NCBI RefSeq assembly: GCF_001650715.1 | Contig: NZ_LWQT01000131.1 | Location: 1 to 64,000, forward strand | Reading direction: 5' to 3' | Origin: Paramagnetospirillum marisnigri | Lineage (GTDB): Bacteria > Pseudomonadota > Alphaproteobacteria > Rhodospirillales > Magnetospirillaceae | Length of the DNA stretch: 64,000 nt | In this document: positions 35,852-45,932 of the stretch, one piece after another | Position numbering within the stretch: position 1 is the first letter of the stretch | Layout of the letters: each line of letters begins with the position of its first letter | Notes under the pieces: generated by a model | Seen by the model: the letters and a program-made list of their open reading frames with translations, nothing else | Told to the model about the DNA's origin: nothing | The model's database searches: none | Program-made: the position numbers and the translations under genes

Positions 35852-36139
35852 TCACTGCGCTCCCGCGTGGCGCGTCGCGGTCTTGGTGCCGTCAAAGGGA
35901 AACTGGCGCAATTCGACACTGATGCCCAGGCGCCGGGCCTGGAGGCGAAGCGCGCCGACCATGGCGGGAAGCGAGGGTGGGAATTGGCGAATGCGGGAGA
36001 AATCAAGGATCACCGCCGTATCCCCTTGTCCGGCGGCTTGATCGAAATGGTGCTGGATCACATCGAGGTCTTGCTCGTTGATGGATCCCAGCAAATGAAT
36101 GACCGTACCGTCACGATCATGTCCGAAGTCACAGGCCAT
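35852..36139 (-). CDS. STAS-domain protein (anti-anti-sigma type)
   Basis: A 95-residue protein with the STAS-like arrangement: a beta strand with GTVIHLLGSINEQDL, then TAVILDFSRIRQFPPSLPAMVGAL, where the serines could be the phosphorylation site. The C-terminal strand is short. Small STAS proteins usually bind a kinase or act as antagonists. Neighbours are two other tiny proteins with no clear operon logic. The start may be the ATG at 36139; no strong ribosome site is seen. Confidence 0.6.
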   Translation of the reverse strand: MACDFGHDRDGTVIHLLGSINEQDLDVIQHHFDQAAGQGDTAVILDFSRIRQFPPSLPAMVGALRLQARRLGISVELRQFPFDGTKTATRHAGAQ

Positions 36140-36310
36140 TCAGCCCCCCTGTGTTCCGTTCTCAGGAAAACCCTATACCGCAGGTGTAATTATGGTTTGC
36201 GACCATAATCAACGGTTATGGTCGATTTTGTGAACGGACTGTAAAACATAGGGATGGGCCGTCTGCGGCCACCGTCCGGTTTCGGGCGATGGCCGCGGGC
36301 GCCAGGAAGG

Positions 36311-36562
36311 CTACTTCTTGGGAGCAGCGGGGGCGTTCTGTTCGTTACGCTTCAGGACACCGGCCTCTACCAGCTTGTTGACCAGATCGCCCATGGTGTT
36401 CAGGGAATGCAGGAAGCCATCCACCGGCATGGCGATGCGCTGGCGCACCTCCATCTTGCCCTGGCCGGTCTCTGAGGGTTCCAGCGACACCAGTTCGATG
36501 CGGACGACACCGCTGACGAAATCCACCCGTCCCACACCATCGGCGAACACTTCGGCGACCAT
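36311..36562 (-). CDS. Hypothetical protein
   Basis: An 83-residue protein I do not recognise by name. It starts MVAEVFADGVGRVDFVSG and contains RIELVSLEP and the amphipathic LHSLNTMGDLVNKLVEAGVL. The ATG at 36562 follows GGGGAAAG; a TTG four codons earlier is possible. The composition and the coding bias match neighbours, so it is probably a real gene. Its role is unknown. Confidence 0.55.
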   Translation of the reverse strand: MVAEVFADGVGRVDFVSGVVRIELVSLEPSETGQGKMEVRQRIAMPVDGFLHSLNTMGDLVNKLVEAGVLKRNEQNAPAAPKK

Positions 36563-36654
36563 GTCTTTCCCCAATTCTGTCTTGGACCGACACCGTTGTC
36601 GGCATGATCCGGATGGTGATGCATGGTCCCGCCCGGGTCAATCGGGCATCGAGC

Positions 36655-36993
36655 CTACAACTTGCTGGCCATGGACCGCACGTTCTGGACCAGGATGGAC
36701 AGCAGGCGGGTGACGAAGGGATCGACCCCCTTCAGCTTCTTGTCCAGCAGGCCGCGCGGCACGACGATCAGGGTGGTTTCCGTCTTGGCCCGCGCCGTGG
36801 CCATGCGCGGCGCGCCGTCGATCAGCGCCATCTCGCCGAAAATGGCGTTGGGGCCGACCTCGGCGAAGGGCTGGTCGAACTTGCACAGTTCCACCGTGCC
36901 GGACTGGACGATGAAGGCCTGGTCGCCCTGGTCGCCCTCGCGGAAAATGATGCCGCCGGGGGCGATGACCCGGCGATCAAGAAAATTGAGCAT
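36655..36993 (-). CDS. Cyclic nucleotide-binding domain protein
   Basis: A 112-residue protein consisting of just a CRP-type cNMP-binding domain: APGGIIFREGDQGDQAFIVQSGTVEL, then FGEMALIDGAPRMATARA, the phosphate-binding cassette with Glu and Arg for cAMP/cGMP. There is no DNA-binding or effector domain, so it must act through another protein. It may sense a nucleotide or serve as a protein module. Its start overlaps the end of the putative small membrane protein. Confidence 0.85.
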   Translation of the reverse strand: MLNFLDRRVIAPGGIIFREGDQGDQAFIVQSGTVELCKFDQPFAEVGPNAIFGEMALIDGAPRMATARAKTETTLIVVPRGLLDKKLKGVDPFVTRLLSILVQNVRSMASKL

Positions 36994-37159
36994 GGAGAAC
37001 CAAGGCGATCACCGCGAAAACGGCGATGGCCGCGGCGAGCATCGCTCGCTTGCGGCCATCGGGATGAGAATTGTCGTTGGCGGGTCGCGGTATCCGTTGG
37101 AGCGGCCCCGGTCGGCGCCGCTCCCCCCGGATGCGATTTCCGTTTCCGACCTTAGGCAC
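36977..37159 (-). CDS. Possible small membrane protein
   Basis: A possible 60-residue protein with a GTG start overlapping the end of gltA. It has the PANDN pattern often seen in small alphaproteobacterial proteins, and ends in a 20-residue hydrophobic stretch, [19 protein letters not shown]. Its coding status is uncertain; a shorter version starting at 37042 would be a tiny membrane peptide. Confidence 0.4.
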   Translation of the reverse strand: MPKVGNGNRIRGERRRPGPLQRIPRPANDNSHPDGRKRAMLAAAIAVFAVIALVLHAQFS

Positions 37160-38465
37160 GCTTGTTCAGCGGGACGAACTCGCGGTAGGGCGAGCCGATA
37201 TAGAGCTGACGCGGACGGCCGATCTTCTGATCGGGGTCGGTCAGCATCTCGTTCCACTGGGCGATCCAGCCCACGGTGCGGGCCAGGGCGAACAGGCAGG
37301 TGAAGACCTGGGTCGGAATGCCCATGGCGCGGAAGATGATGCCCGAATAGAAGTCCACGTTGGGGAACAGCTTGCGGCTGACGAAGTACTCGTCCTCCAG
37401 CGCGATGCGCTCCAGTTCCATGGCCAGCTTCAGCAGCGGCTCGTCGTGGACGCCCAGCTCGTTCAGCACTTCGTGGCAGGTCTGGGCCATGATCTTGGCG
37501 CGCGGGTCGTAATTCTTGTAGACCCGGTGGCCGAAGCCCATCAGACGGAACGGATCGTCCTTGTCCTTGGCCTTCTTGATGTATTCGGGGATGCGATCCA
37601 CCGAGCCGATCTCGTGCAGCATCTGCAGCACGGCCTCGTTGGCGCCGCCATGGGCGGGACCCCACAGCGAGGCGATGCCGGCGGCGATACAGGCGAAGGG
37701 ATTGGCACCCGACGAACCGGCCAGACGCACGGTGGAGGTCGAGGCGTTCTGCTCGTGATCGGCGTGCAGGATCAGGATGCGGTCCATGGCGCGGGCCAGG
37801 ACCGGGCTGACCTTGTATTCCTCGCAAGGCGTGGCGAACATCATGTGCAGGAAGTTCTCGGCATAGGAGAGCTTGTTCTGCGGATACATGAAGGGCTGGC
37901 CCAGCGAGTACTTGTAGGCCCAGGCGACGATGGTCGGCATCTTGGCCACCAGGCGATAGCTGGCCACCATGCGGTGATGCGGATCATTGATGTCGATGGA
38001 GTCGTGATAGAAGGCGGCCATGGCGCCCACCACGCCGCACAGCACGGCCATGGGGTGCGAGTCGCGACGGAAACCGCGGAAGAAGAAGTTGATCTGCTCG
38101 TTCAGCATCGAGTGACGGGTGATGTCGAACTCGAACTTTTCCTTCTGGGCCTGGTTGGGCAGTTCGCCCTTCAGGATGGCGTAGGCCACTTCCAGGAACG
38201 AGCAGTTCTCGGCCAGATCGGCGATGGCATAACCGCGATGCAGCAGCACGCCCGCGTCACCGTCGATATAGGTGATGGCGGATTTGCACGAACCGGTGGA
38301 CATGTAGCCGGGGTCGTAGGTGAAGATGTCCTGGCTGGCATAGAGCGAGCGGATATCCGCCACCTTCGGCCCGACCGAACCGGACAGCAGGGGGAATTCG
38401 GTGGTTTTCCCGGTGCTGTTGTTGATCAGGGTGACGGATTCTCTCGGCGTGTTGGTCTCGGTCAT
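37152..38465 (-). CDS. gltA: Citrate synthase
   Basis: GltA condenses acetyl-CoA and oxaloacetate to citrate, the entry to the TCA cycle. The 437-residue hexameric-type (NADH-sensitive class) enzyme has all expected blocks: [34 protein letters not shown] with the catalytic histidine, [12 protein letters not shown] with the second histidine, [13 protein letters not shown] with the substrate arginine and the catalytic Asp in NVDFYSG. It follows gltX with a 45-bp gap and may share its transcript. Confidence 0.97.
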   Translation of the reverse strand: MTETNTPRESVTLINNSTGKTTEFPLLSGSVGPKVADIRSLYASQDIFTYDPGYMSTGSCKSAITYIDGDAGVLLHRGYAIADLAENCSFLEVAYAILKGELPNQAQKEKFEFDITRHSMLNEQINFFFRGFRRDSHPMAVLCGVVGAMAAFYHDSIDINDPHHRMVASYRLVAKMPTIVAWAYKYSLGQPFMYPQNKLSYAENFLHMMFATPCEEYKVSPVLARAMDRILILHADHEQNASTSTVRLAGSSGANPFACIAAGIASLWGPAHGGANEAVLQMLHEIGSVDRIPEYIKKAKDKDDPFRLMGFGHRVYKNYDPRAKIMAQTCHEVLNELGVHDEPLLKLAMELERIALEDEYFVSRKLFPNVDFYSGIIFRAMGIPTQVFTCLFALARTVGWIAQWNEMLTDPDQKIGRPRQLYIGSPYREFVPLNKRA

Positions 38466-38510
38466 TTTTCTTCCCCGTGTTCTACCAATGTGCAATCCGA
38501 GCCGGTCGCC

Positions 38511-39944
38511 TTAAGCGGCCGACGATGTGGAAGGAATGCCTCCGGTGGTGGCGTCACCGATTCGGCCCATGGTTTCGTCCCGCCCCAACACCTCCATCAC
38601 TTCGAAGATGGGGGGCGAAACCGACGATCCGGCAAGCGCCGCCCGCAGCGGTTGGGCGATCTTGCCAAGCTTTTGCCCGCGCTCCTCGGCAAGGGAGCGG
38701 GCGATGTCCTCTAGGGCCTCGCGGCTCCAGGAGGCGACGCCACCGATGCGGGCGGCGTAATCGGTCAGGTCGGCCCGGGCGGCCGGGTCGGCCATGGTCT
38801 TGGCCGCCTTCTCGTCCAGGGCCAGCGGCCGCGACGAGACATAGAACATCGCGGAATCGGCCAGTTCCACCAGGGTCTTGGCCCGCTCCTTCAGTCCGGT
38901 CATGCCGCGCCGGACGCGATCGGCTTCCCCATCGGCCAGGGGGCGGCCCAGGCGGCTTTCCAGCAGCGGGCACAGCAGGTCCGCCAGCCGCGAGTCGTCG
39001 GCCGAGCGCATGTAGTGGCCATTGAGATTGGTCAGCTTGACGAAATCGAAGCGGGACGGCGAGCGGCCCACCGAGTCCAGCCCGAACCACTCGACAGCCT
39101 GTTCGGTGGAAATGATCTCGTCATCGCCATGGCTCCAGCCCAGGCGCAGCAGGTAGTTGCGCATGGCCTCGGGCAGGAAGCCCATGTCGCGATAGGCGTC
39201 GACGCCCAGCGCGCCATGGCGCTTGGACAGCTTGGCGCCATCGGGGCCATGGATCAGCGGGATATGGGCGAAGGTGGGAACCTCCCAGCCGCAGGCCTTG
39301 TACAACTGGTACTGGCGGAAGGCGTTGGTCAGGTGGTCGTCGCCCCGGATCACATGGGTGATGCCCATGTCGTGGTCGTCCACCACCACCGACAGCATAT
39401 AGGTGGGCGTGCCGTCGGCGCGCAGCAGCACCATGTCGTCCAACTGGTCGTTGGCGACCCGGACATCGCCCTGGACCAGATCGGCGATCACCGTTTCGCC
39501 CTCGGTCGGCGCCTTCAGGCGCACCACGAAGGGGACCCCCGCCGGGGCGTCCGAGTCAGGGCGATCGCGCCAGATGCCGGGGTAGCGCATGGGCAGGCCC
39601 TTGGCCCGCTGCTCCTCGCGGATGGCGGTCAGTTCGTCCTGGGAACAGTAGCAGCGATAGGCCTTGCCCTCGGCCAGCAATTGGCGCGCCACCTCGGCAT
39701 GGCGGTCGGCACGGGCGAACTGCATCACCGCCTCGCCGTCCCAGTCCAGGCCCAGCCACTTGATGCCGTCGAAAATGGCCTCCACCGCCGCCTCGGTCGA
39801 GCGGGCGCGGTCGGTGTCCTCGATGCGCAGCAGGAACTTGCCGCCGTGGTGGCGGGCAAAAAGCCAGTTGAACAGGGCGGTGCGCCCCCCGCCAATATGC
39901 AGGAAACCGGTGGGGGACGGGGCAAAGCGGGTGACGATGGTCAT
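38511..39944 (-). CDS. gltX: Glutamyl-tRNA synthetase
   Basis: GltX charges tRNA-Glu. The 477-residue class-I synthetase has HIGH-like [19 protein letters not shown] at about 8-26 and KMSKS-like KLSKRHG near residue 236. The C-terminal anticodon domain fits bacterial GluRS. The start at 39944 gives the family N-terminus [12 protein letters not shown]. Alphaproteobacteria often encode two GluRS copies; this is one of them, and which tRNA-Gln role it has cannot be read. Confidence 0.95.
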   Translation of the reverse strand: MTIVTRFAPSPTGFLHIGGGRTALFNWLFARHHGGKFLLRIEDTDRARSTEAAVEAIFDGIKWLGLDWDGEAVMQFARADRHAEVARQLLAEGKAYRCYCSQDELTAIREEQRAKGLPMRYPGIWRDRPDSDAPAGVPFVVRLKAPTEGETVIADLVQGDVRVANDQLDDMVLLRADGTPTYMLSVVVDDHDMGITHVIRGDDHLTNAFRQYQLYKACGWEVPTFAHIPLIHGPDGAKLSKRHGALGVDAYRDMGFLPEAMRNYLLRLGWSHGDDEIISTEQAVEWFGLDSVGRSPSRFDFVKLTNLNGHYMRSADDSRLADLLCPLLESRLGRPLADGEADRVRRGMTGLKERAKTLVELADSAMFYVSSRPLALDEKAAKTMADPAARADLTDYAARIGGVASWSREALEDIARSLAEERGQKLGKIAQPLRAALAGSSVSPPIFEVMEVLGRDETMGRIGDATTGGIPSTSSAA

Positions 39945-40034
39945 GACGATTGGTCCGGCTTCCTTCGCCGAGAAAGACAAAGCCGCCCTGTGTAGCATAT
40001 CTTTGCCGCCGTGACAGCCCGGTGTTGGGGGTGG

Positions 40035-42245
40035 ATGGCGAAAAACCCGCCCGATAGGATAGGAATTCTCCTGGCCGCTGGAATGGGGGAGGGCGGTTTG
40101 CTGTCCACCCTGGCGGAGCGACTGCTGGCCGAGCGCGACCGCTGGCCGCTGTGGCTGCCGGTTTTCCTTGGCCTTGGCATCGGACTCTATTTCCTGGCCC
40201 CCCACGAGCCGCCGCTGTGGGCCGGACCGATGGTCTTGGTCGTCCTGGCGGTTGCGCTGGTGCTGGGGCGCGGACGGCTGGCCCTCTTCCTCCTGGTCTC
40301 GGCGGCTCTGGCCATGGCGGTGGGGTTCTCGGCGGCGCAGCTCCGCTCGGCCGTGATGGCGGCGCCGGTGGTGGAGCGCCCCACCGGCGCGCTGATGCTG
40401 CAGGGTCGAGTGCTGGAGGTGGAGATGCTGCCCGACGGCGGCAGCCGCGTCACCCTGGACTCGGTGGCCCATGACGCGCCGGAAGTGCTGGTTCCCGCCA
40501 AGGCCCGCATCCGGGTCCGTCCCGGCGGCGCGGCGGTGGCGGTGGGCGACCGCATCCGGGTCCGCGCCCTGCTGATGCCGCCGCCCCAGCCCGCCATGCC
40601 CGATTCCTTCGATTTCGCCCGCTTCGCCTGGTTCCGTCAGTTGGGGGCGGTGGGCACCGCCCTCGCCCCGCCCGAGGTGGTCGAGCCCGCCACGGGAGGC
40701 GGCTGGCGCGCCCGGGTCAACGCGCTTCGCCAGCACATCGCGCAGCGCATCCTGGCGGTGCTGCCCGGCGATCGCGGCGCCGTGGCGGCGGCGCTGACCA
40801 CCGGCGACCAGATGCCGATCTCGGCGCCGATGATGCAGGCCTATCGCGATTCCGGCCTCGCCCATATCCTGTCCATCTCGGGCCTGCACATCACCATGGC
40901 CGCCGGTCTGGTCTTCGTCGGGCTGCGCACCCTGCTGGCCCTGTTTCCCAGCGTGGCGCTGCGATATCCCATCAAGAAATGGTCGGCCTGCCTCGCCATC
41001 GCCTTCGCCTGGGGCTACACACTGCTGGCCGGGGCGCCGGTCCCGGCGCTGCGCTCGTTCTTCATGACCGGCCTGATCCTGGTAGCGGTGCTGCTGGACC
41101 GGGTGGCGCTGTCCATGCGGCTGGTGGCCTGGGCGGCGGTGGCCATCCTGCTATGGGCGCCCGACGAACTGATCGGGCCCAGCTTCCAGATGTCCTTCGC
41201 CGCCGTGGCCGCCCTGATCGCCGCCTATGAAAGCCTGGGGCCGCGCCAGGCGGCGTGGAAGGCCGACCATCCCGGCCCGCTCGCCGGGGCGGGGCTCTAT
41301 CTGGCGGGGGTGGTCACCAGCACCCTGATCGCCGGGGCGGCGACGGCGGTCTATGGCGTCTATCACTTCAACCGCTTCGCCGTGTTCTCGGTGGTCGCCA
41401 ATATGATCGCGGTGCCGCTGACCGGCTTCTGGGTGATGCCCTGGGCGCTGCTGATGTTCCTGCTGCTGCCCCTGGGGCTGGAGGAGGTGGCCCTGATCCC
41501 CATGGGCTGGGGAGTGGAAGGTGTCAATCAGGTGGCGGTCTGGGTGGCGTCCTGGCCCAGTTCGGCGGTGACGGTGCCGATCCTGCCGCTGTCCGGACTG
41601 GTGGTCTTTACCCTGGGCGGCTGCTGGCTGTGCCTGTGGCGGGGCTCGTGGCGCTGGTGGGGGGCGGCGCCCATGGCGCTGGGGCTGGCCTCGATGCTGC
41701 TGGTCCGGCCGCCGGACCTGCTGGTGGACGGGCGCGGCGAGGCCATGGCGGTGCGCACCGCTGACGGACGAATGCTGCTCAACGGCAAGGGCGGCCGCAT
41801 CCTCAAGGACACCTGGGGCCGCCGCGCCGGACCGCCCGCTCCGGAACGCTGGCCCAAGAAAAGTTCGTCGAGGGATGGGCGGCTGCGTTGCGACGAGTTG
41901 GGCTGCATCTGGCGGGTGGACGGCCGCGTGGTGGCGCTGGTCAGGGACGAGACCGCGCCCGAGGCGGCTTGCGCCGGGGCCGATGTGGTGATCAGCGCGG
42001 TGCCTCTCCGGGGCGGCTGCCGGGGAACCAAGCTGGTGGTGGATCGCTTCGACCTGTGGCGGCGTGGTCCCCATGCCCTGTGGTTCGAGCCCGGGGGCGT
42101 GCGGGTGGAGACTGTGGCGACCAGCCAGGGCGACCGGCCCTGGTCCTGGCATCCCCATCCGCGCAAGAAGAAGCCGCCCGAGCCCCGGCCAGCCGAGCCC
42201 CGGCCCGAACCGGTGGAGCCCGATAGGGGTGTCGAGGAGGAGTGA
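40035..42245 (+). CDS. comEC: ComEC/Rec2-family membrane protein
   Basis: About 736 residues. ComEC forms the channel for DNA entry in natural transformation. The protein has N-terminal membrane segments, an OB-like DUF4131 domain (about 95-190) and the ComEC/Rec2 competence domain, with [14 protein letters not shown] and [14 protein letters not shown] as recognised motifs. The C-terminal metallo-beta-lactamase-like nuclease domain is not present; a short soluble tail rich in Pro, Arg and Lys replaces it. Start is uncertain among ATG 40035, ATG 40083 and GTG 40011. Divergent from gltX. Confidence 0.88.
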   Translation: MAKNPPDRIGILLAAGMGEGGLLSTLAERLLAERDRWPLWLPVFLGLGIGLYFLAPHEPPLWAGPMVLVVLAVALVLGRGRLALFLLVSAALAMAVGFSAAQLRSAVMAAPVVERPTGALMLQGRVLEVEMLPDGGSRVTLDSVAHDAPEVLVPAKARIRVRPGGAAVAVGDRIRVRALLMPPPQPAMPDSFDFARFAWFRQLGAVGTALAPPEVVEPATGGGWRARVNALRQHIAQRILAVLPGDRGAVAAALTTGDQMPISAPMMQAYRDSGLAHILSISGLHITMAAGLVFVGLRTLLALFPSVALRYPIKKWSACLAIAFAWGYTLLAGAPVPALRSFFMTGLILVAVLLDRVALSMRLVAWAAVAILLWAPDELIGPSFQMSFAAVAALIAAYESLGPRQAAWKADHPGPLAGAGLYLAGVVTSTLIAGAATAVYGVYHFNRFAVFSVVANMIAVPLTGFWVMPWALLMFLLLPLGLEEVALIPMGWGVEGVNQVAVWVASWPSSAVTVPILPLSGLVVFTLGGCWLCLWRGSWRWWGAAPMALGLASMLLVRPPDLLVDGRGEAMAVRTADGRMLLNGKGGRILKDTWGRRAGPPAPERWPKKSSSRDGRLRCDELGCIWRVDGRVVALVRDETAPEAACAGADVVISAVPLRGGCRGTKLVVDRFDLWRRGPHALWFEPGGVRVETVATSQGDRPWSWHPHPRKKKPPEPRPAEPRPEPVEPDRGVEEE

Positions 42246-43184
42246 CTACCCCAACAGCAGGTGAATTGTCCCACGCAGGGCGATGCCCACCAGCGAGCCC
42301 AGCACGGCCTGCTTCCACACCGCCGCCACCCGCCGCCCCGCCGACATCAGGATCGCCAGGGCGGGCATGTCCAGGGGGTGGATGAGGAACCCGGCGGCGG
42401 TGTTGAGCAGGGCGGGGGACAGGGTTCCCTGGCGCAGCGGCTGGTCGACGATGCCCAGCATGGCGGTGCCGCCCGCCAGGAATTTGGTGAAGGTCGGCAG
42501 CACCAGGATGGGGTCGATGCCCAGCGCGTCGAGGGCGGGCCGCAGGGCTTCGGTCAGGATCGTCACCGCTCCGGCCTGGCGCAGTCCGGTGACCGCCACC
42601 AGGGACAGCACCAGCAGCGGAATGGCGCCGATGGCGATGCGGAAGGCCTCGGCTCCGGCGCGGTTGATGACGTCCAGCACGCCTTTTGGGGTCTCGGCGC
42701 TGGCATGGTGCAGGGTCTCGTCGCTGACATGCTCTTCCGCCGACAGCTTGCGCCCGAACAGGTAATAAGCGGCGGCGGCGGCGGTCAGGCCGCCCGCCAG
42801 CGACACCGCCGTGACGGTCCCGGCATGCAGGCCCATGACCGCCAGCGGGAACACCACATTGGCCTGGGCCATGGCCAGCACCATGGCGAAGGCGGCGGCG
42901 ATGTGGCGGTCGGACACGCCGCGCTGCTCCATCACCGTCAAGGTGGCGACGGGGGCGGCGAAATTGACCAGCGCCACCTGCAGCGCGGCGAAGACGCCAA
43001 GGCCGGTCAGGCCGAAGGGGCGCAGCGCCGGAGCCAGGCGGGCCACCAGCCAATCCAGCACGCCCCAGGCCTCCAGCAGCCGCATGATGGCCAGCATGAC
43101 CACCATCACCGGCAGCAGCACGAACAGCGACAGTTCGATGGCCGAACGCCCGGCGGGCAGGATGATCTGTCCAAGGAAATCCAT
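42246..43184 (-). CDS. Nucleoside-recognition (gate) domain membrane protein
   Basis: A 312-residue membrane protein of about eight segments. Its two gate-domain-like halves with conserved LPVMVVMLAIM and PFGLTGLGVF, then GAIPLLVLSLVAVTGL and GIDPILVLPTFTKFLAGGTAMLG resemble the nucleoside-recognition family that includes SpmA/SpmB and concentrative nucleoside transporters. No transport substrate is known. It shares a border with comEC (stop codons adjacent) and lies 3 bp after dadA on the same strand, so it may move a substrate or product of that enzyme. Confidence 0.75.
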   Translation of the reverse strand: MDFLGQIILPAGRSAIELSLFVLLPVMVVMLAIMRLLEAWGVLDWLVARLAPALRPFGLTGLGVFAALQVALVNFAAPVATLTVMEQRGVSDRHIAAAFAMVLAMAQANVVFPLAVMGLHAGTVTAVSLAGGLTAAAAAYYLFGRKLSAEEHVSDETLHHASAETPKGVLDVINRAGAEAFRIAIGAIPLLVLSLVAVTGLRQAGAVTILTEALRPALDALGIDPILVLPTFTKFLAGGTAMLGIVDQPLRQGTLSPALLNTAAGFLIHPLDMPALAILMSAGRRVAAVWKQAVLGSLVGIALRGTIHLLLG

Positions 43185-43187
43185 GCT

Positions 43188-44441
43188 CTAAAATCTCTCC
43201 AGGCCCAGCCCGTCCAGGGAAATCCCCGGCTCGCGGCCGCTGACCAGGTCGGCCAATGCCCGGCCCGAACCGCAGGACATGGTCCAGCCCAAAGTGCCAT
43301 GGCCGGTGTTGAGGAACAGGTTGGCGTAAGGGGTGCGGCCCAGCAGCGGCACGCTGTCGGGGGTGACGGGGCGCAATCCCGCCCAGGGCTCGGCCCGGTC
43401 GAAGTCGCCGCCATCGGGGAACAGGCGCCGGGCATGGCTGGTGATCATGCTCAGCCGCTTGGCGTTGAGGCTACGGTCGTAACCGGCCATTTCGGCGGTT
43501 CCGGCGGCGCGCAGTCGCTCGCCCAGGCGGGAATAGACCATCTTGTGCTCGTCGTCGGTGATGGAGACGCTGGGCGCCCCGGCATGGTTGTCCACCGGCA
43601 CGGTGATGGAATAGCCCTTGGCCGGGATGATGGGCAGGCGCAACCCCAGCGGCCGGGCCAGCAGCGGGCTGTCGCATCCGGCGGCCAGCACATAGGCGTC
43701 GGCGGTGACGGTGCCGGTCGCGGTGGCGAGGCCGCCCACCCGGTTGCCGTCCTTGACCAGCCCCAGCACCGGCACATTCCAGCGGAACTCGACGCCCCGG
43801 GCGGCGGCCAGGGCGGCCAGTTCACGGGTGAATTTGTGGGCGTCGCCGCTTTCGTCGCCGGGGGTGAAGATGCCGCCCGCCAGTTCCGGCGCCACGGCGG
43901 CCAGGGCGGGTTCGATGGCGACGCAGTCGGCCACCGTCTTGGGCAGGCGTTCCAGCCCGTGGCGGCGCATGACTTCGGCGGCATGGCAGGCATGATCGAA
44001 TTCCCGCGCGTCGCGATAGACATGCAGGATGCCCATGGTCTTCTGGTCGTACTGAATGCCGGTCTCGGCCCGCAATTCCTGGAGACAGGCGCGGGAATAG
44101 ATGGCGACCCGGAGCGTGCGCTCGGTATTGCGCAAGGCGCGGGCCTTGCTGCAGTTGGCGAGGAAGCGCAGGCCCCAGGCCCACAGCGCCGGGTCCCAGC
44201 GGCCCCAGCGGAACAGCAGCGGCGCGTCCTCCCGACCCAGCCACTTCATCACCTTGGGCAGCACCATGGGATTGGCCCAGGGTTCGGCATGGCAGGGCGA
44301 GACCTGGCCGCCATTGGCGAAGCTGGTTTCCAGCCCGGCGCCCTCGCGCCGGTCGATCACGGTCACCTCGTGGCCGTGCTTGGCGAGATACCAGGCCGAG
44401 GCGGTTCCCACCACTCCGGCGCCGATGACGACGACCTTCAC
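43188..44441 (-). CDS. dadA: D-amino acid dehydrogenase (small subunit type)
   Basis: DadA is an FAD enzyme that oxidises D-amino acids (chiefly D-alanine) to keto acids at the membrane and feeds electrons to quinone. The 417-residue protein has the FAD motif VVVIGAGVVGTASAWYLA at 3-20, SFANGGQVSPCHAEPWANP and GWTMSCGSGRALADL near the C-terminus. A GTG start at 44441 is chosen because GAGAGGG lies before it. The gate-domain membrane protein follows on the same strand. Confidence 0.93.
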   Translation of the reverse strand: MKVVVIGAGVVGTASAWYLAKHGHEVTVIDRREGAGLETSFANGGQVSPCHAEPWANPMVLPKVMKWLGREDAPLLFRWGRWDPALWAWGLRFLANCSKARALRNTERTLRVAIYSRACLQELRAETGIQYDQKTMGILHVYRDAREFDHACHAAEVMRRHGLERLPKTVADCVAIEPALAAVAPELAGGIFTPGDESGDAHKFTRELAALAAARGVEFRWNVPVLGLVKDGNRVGGLATATGTVTADAYVLAAGCDSPLLARPLGLRLPIIPAKGYSITVPVDNHAGAPSVSITDDEHKMVYSRLGERLRAAGTAEMAGYDRSLNAKRLSMITSHARRLFPDGGDFDRAEPWAGLRPVTPDSVPLLGRTPYANLFLNTGHGTLGWTMSCGSGRALADLVSGREPGISLDGLGLERF

Positions 44442-44486
44442 CGCTACCCTCTCCCGTCTTGGGGTGGGAAAGATGTAGAGTAGGGC

Positions 44487-45932
44487 ATGGACAGGGTCAA
44501 CGAACTCCTTACCGTCGAACAGATGTACCGTGCCGATGGGCTGGCCATGGCGGGCGGCATTCCCGGCGAAAGCCTGATGGAAGCGGCCGGTTGGGGGGTG
44601 GCGCGCGCCGTGCGTCGGCACCTGCCCAAGGGCCGGGTCGCGGTGCTATGCGGCCCCGGCAACAATGGCGGCGACGGCTTCGTGGCGGCACGGCTGCTGG
44701 AACGGCAGGGTTGGGCGGTCAAGCTGTCGCTGCTGGGCGAGGTCGCGGCCCTGAAGGGCGATGCCGCCCTGATGGCGGCACGCTGGAAGGGCGGGGTCGA
44801 GCCCTTGTCCCTGGCCTCGCTGGACCGCTGCGACGCGGTGGTGGACGCCCTGTTCGGCGCCGGTCTGGCCCGGCCGCTGGACGGCGTCGTCCGCGCGGTG
44901 ATGGAGGAGATGGCCCGTCGCCGCCTGCCGGTGGTGGCGGTGGATGTTCCTTCCGGCGTGCATGGCGACAGCGGCGAAATCCTCGGGATTGCTCCGGACT
45001 GCCTCGCCACAGTCACCTTCTTCAGGAAGAAGCCTGGCCATTGCCTGATGCCTGGCCGCGCCAGGATGGGCGAGGTGGTGGTGGCCGATATCGGCATTCC
45101 CGCCTCGGTCCTGGCCGAGATAGGCCCCACCGCCTTCGAGAACGGCCCCGGCGGCTGGACCCTGCCGCGCCCGGCCGCGGATGGTCACAAATACGCCCGC
45201 GGCCACGGCCTGATCCTGGGCGGCGGAACCATGACCGGCGCGGCCCGGCTGGCGGCCCGGGCGGCGCGCAGGATCGGCGCCGGGCTGGTCACGGTGGCGG
45301 CACCGCCCGAGGCGGTGGCGGTCTATCGCTCGGGCGATCCCGGCCTGATCGTGGTCGAGAATTTCGAGGCCGCCCTGGCCGATCCCAGGCGCAACGCCTT
45401 GCTGCTGGGGCCGGGCGGCGGCGTGGGCGAGGGCCTCGCTCTGCGGGTGCTGGCCGCCCTGGCCACCGGGCGGGCCTGCGTGCTGGACGCCGATGCCCTG
45501 ACCAGTTTCGCCGGAGCCGAGCAACGGCTGTTCCCCCATCTGTCCGACCGGGTGGTGCTCACCCCCCATGATGGCGAGTTCAACCGCCTGTTCGGGCCGG
45601 TCCCCGGCAGTCGGCTGGAGCGGGCGCGGGAAGCCGCCCGCCGCTCCGGCGCGGTGGTGCTGCTGAAGGGGCCGGATACGGTGGTGGCCCACCCTTCCGG
45701 CCGAGCCACCATCACCACCGACGCCTCGCCCCATCTCGCCACCGCCGGATCTGGCGACGTGCTGGCCGGGTTCATCCTGGGACTGCTGGCCCAGGACATG
45801 GACGCCTTCGATGCCGCTTCCGCCGCCGCCTGGCTGCATGGCCAAGCGGGCGGCGCGGTCGGGCCGGGCCTTATCGCCGAGGATTTGGCCGAGGCGCTGC
45901 CCCGGTTTCCGGCTGATAGAGGTTCTCGATAA
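44487..45932 (+). CDS. nnrD: Bifunctional NAD(P)H-hydrate epimerase/dehydratase
   Basis: This repairs NAD(P)HX, the damaged hydrated form of NAD(P)H. The N-terminal epimerase domain (about 1-215; CGPGNNGGDGFVAARLL and VDVPSGVHGDSG) interconverts the epimers, and the C-terminal ADP/ATP-dependent dehydratase (about 230-475; LLGPGGGVG, LTPHDGEF, TAGSGDVLAGFILG) restores the cofactor. The 481-residue length is right for the fused form. The 3' end overlaps the convergent lipoprotein gene by 62 bases. Confidence 0.96.
   Translation: MDRVNELLTVEQMYRADGLAMAGGIPGESLMEAAGWGVARAVRRHLPKGRVAVLCGPGNNGGDGFVAARLLERQGWAVKLSLLGEVAALKGDAALMAARWKGGVEPLSLASLDRCDAVVDALFGAGLARPLDGVVRAVMEEMARRRLPVVAVDVPSGVHGDSGEILGIAPDCLATVTFFRKKPGHCLMPGRARMGEVVVADIGIPASVLAEIGPTAFENGPGGWTLPRPAADGHKYARGHGLILGGGTMTGAARLAARAARRIGAGLVTVAAPPEAVAVYRSGDPGLIVVENFEAALADPRRNALLLGPGGGVGEGLALRVLAALATGRACVLDADALTSFAGAEQRLFPHLSDRVVLTPHDGEFNRLFGPVPGSRLERAREAARRSGAVVLLKGPDTVVAHPSGRATITTDASPHLATAGSGDVLAGFILGLLAQDMDAFDAASAAAWLHGQAGGAVGPGLIAEDLAEALPRFPADRGSR

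Noticed and set aside
38511-40889. A 792-codon frame joining gltX with the region opposite comEC
   Set aside because: The N-terminal 315 codons are antisense to comEC; GluRS begins at 39944.
42261-44483. A 740-codon frame opposite the gate-domain gene and dadA
   Set aside because: Same antisense artefact, Gly/Gln/His-rich, without motifs, while dadA on the minus strand has clear FAD signatures.
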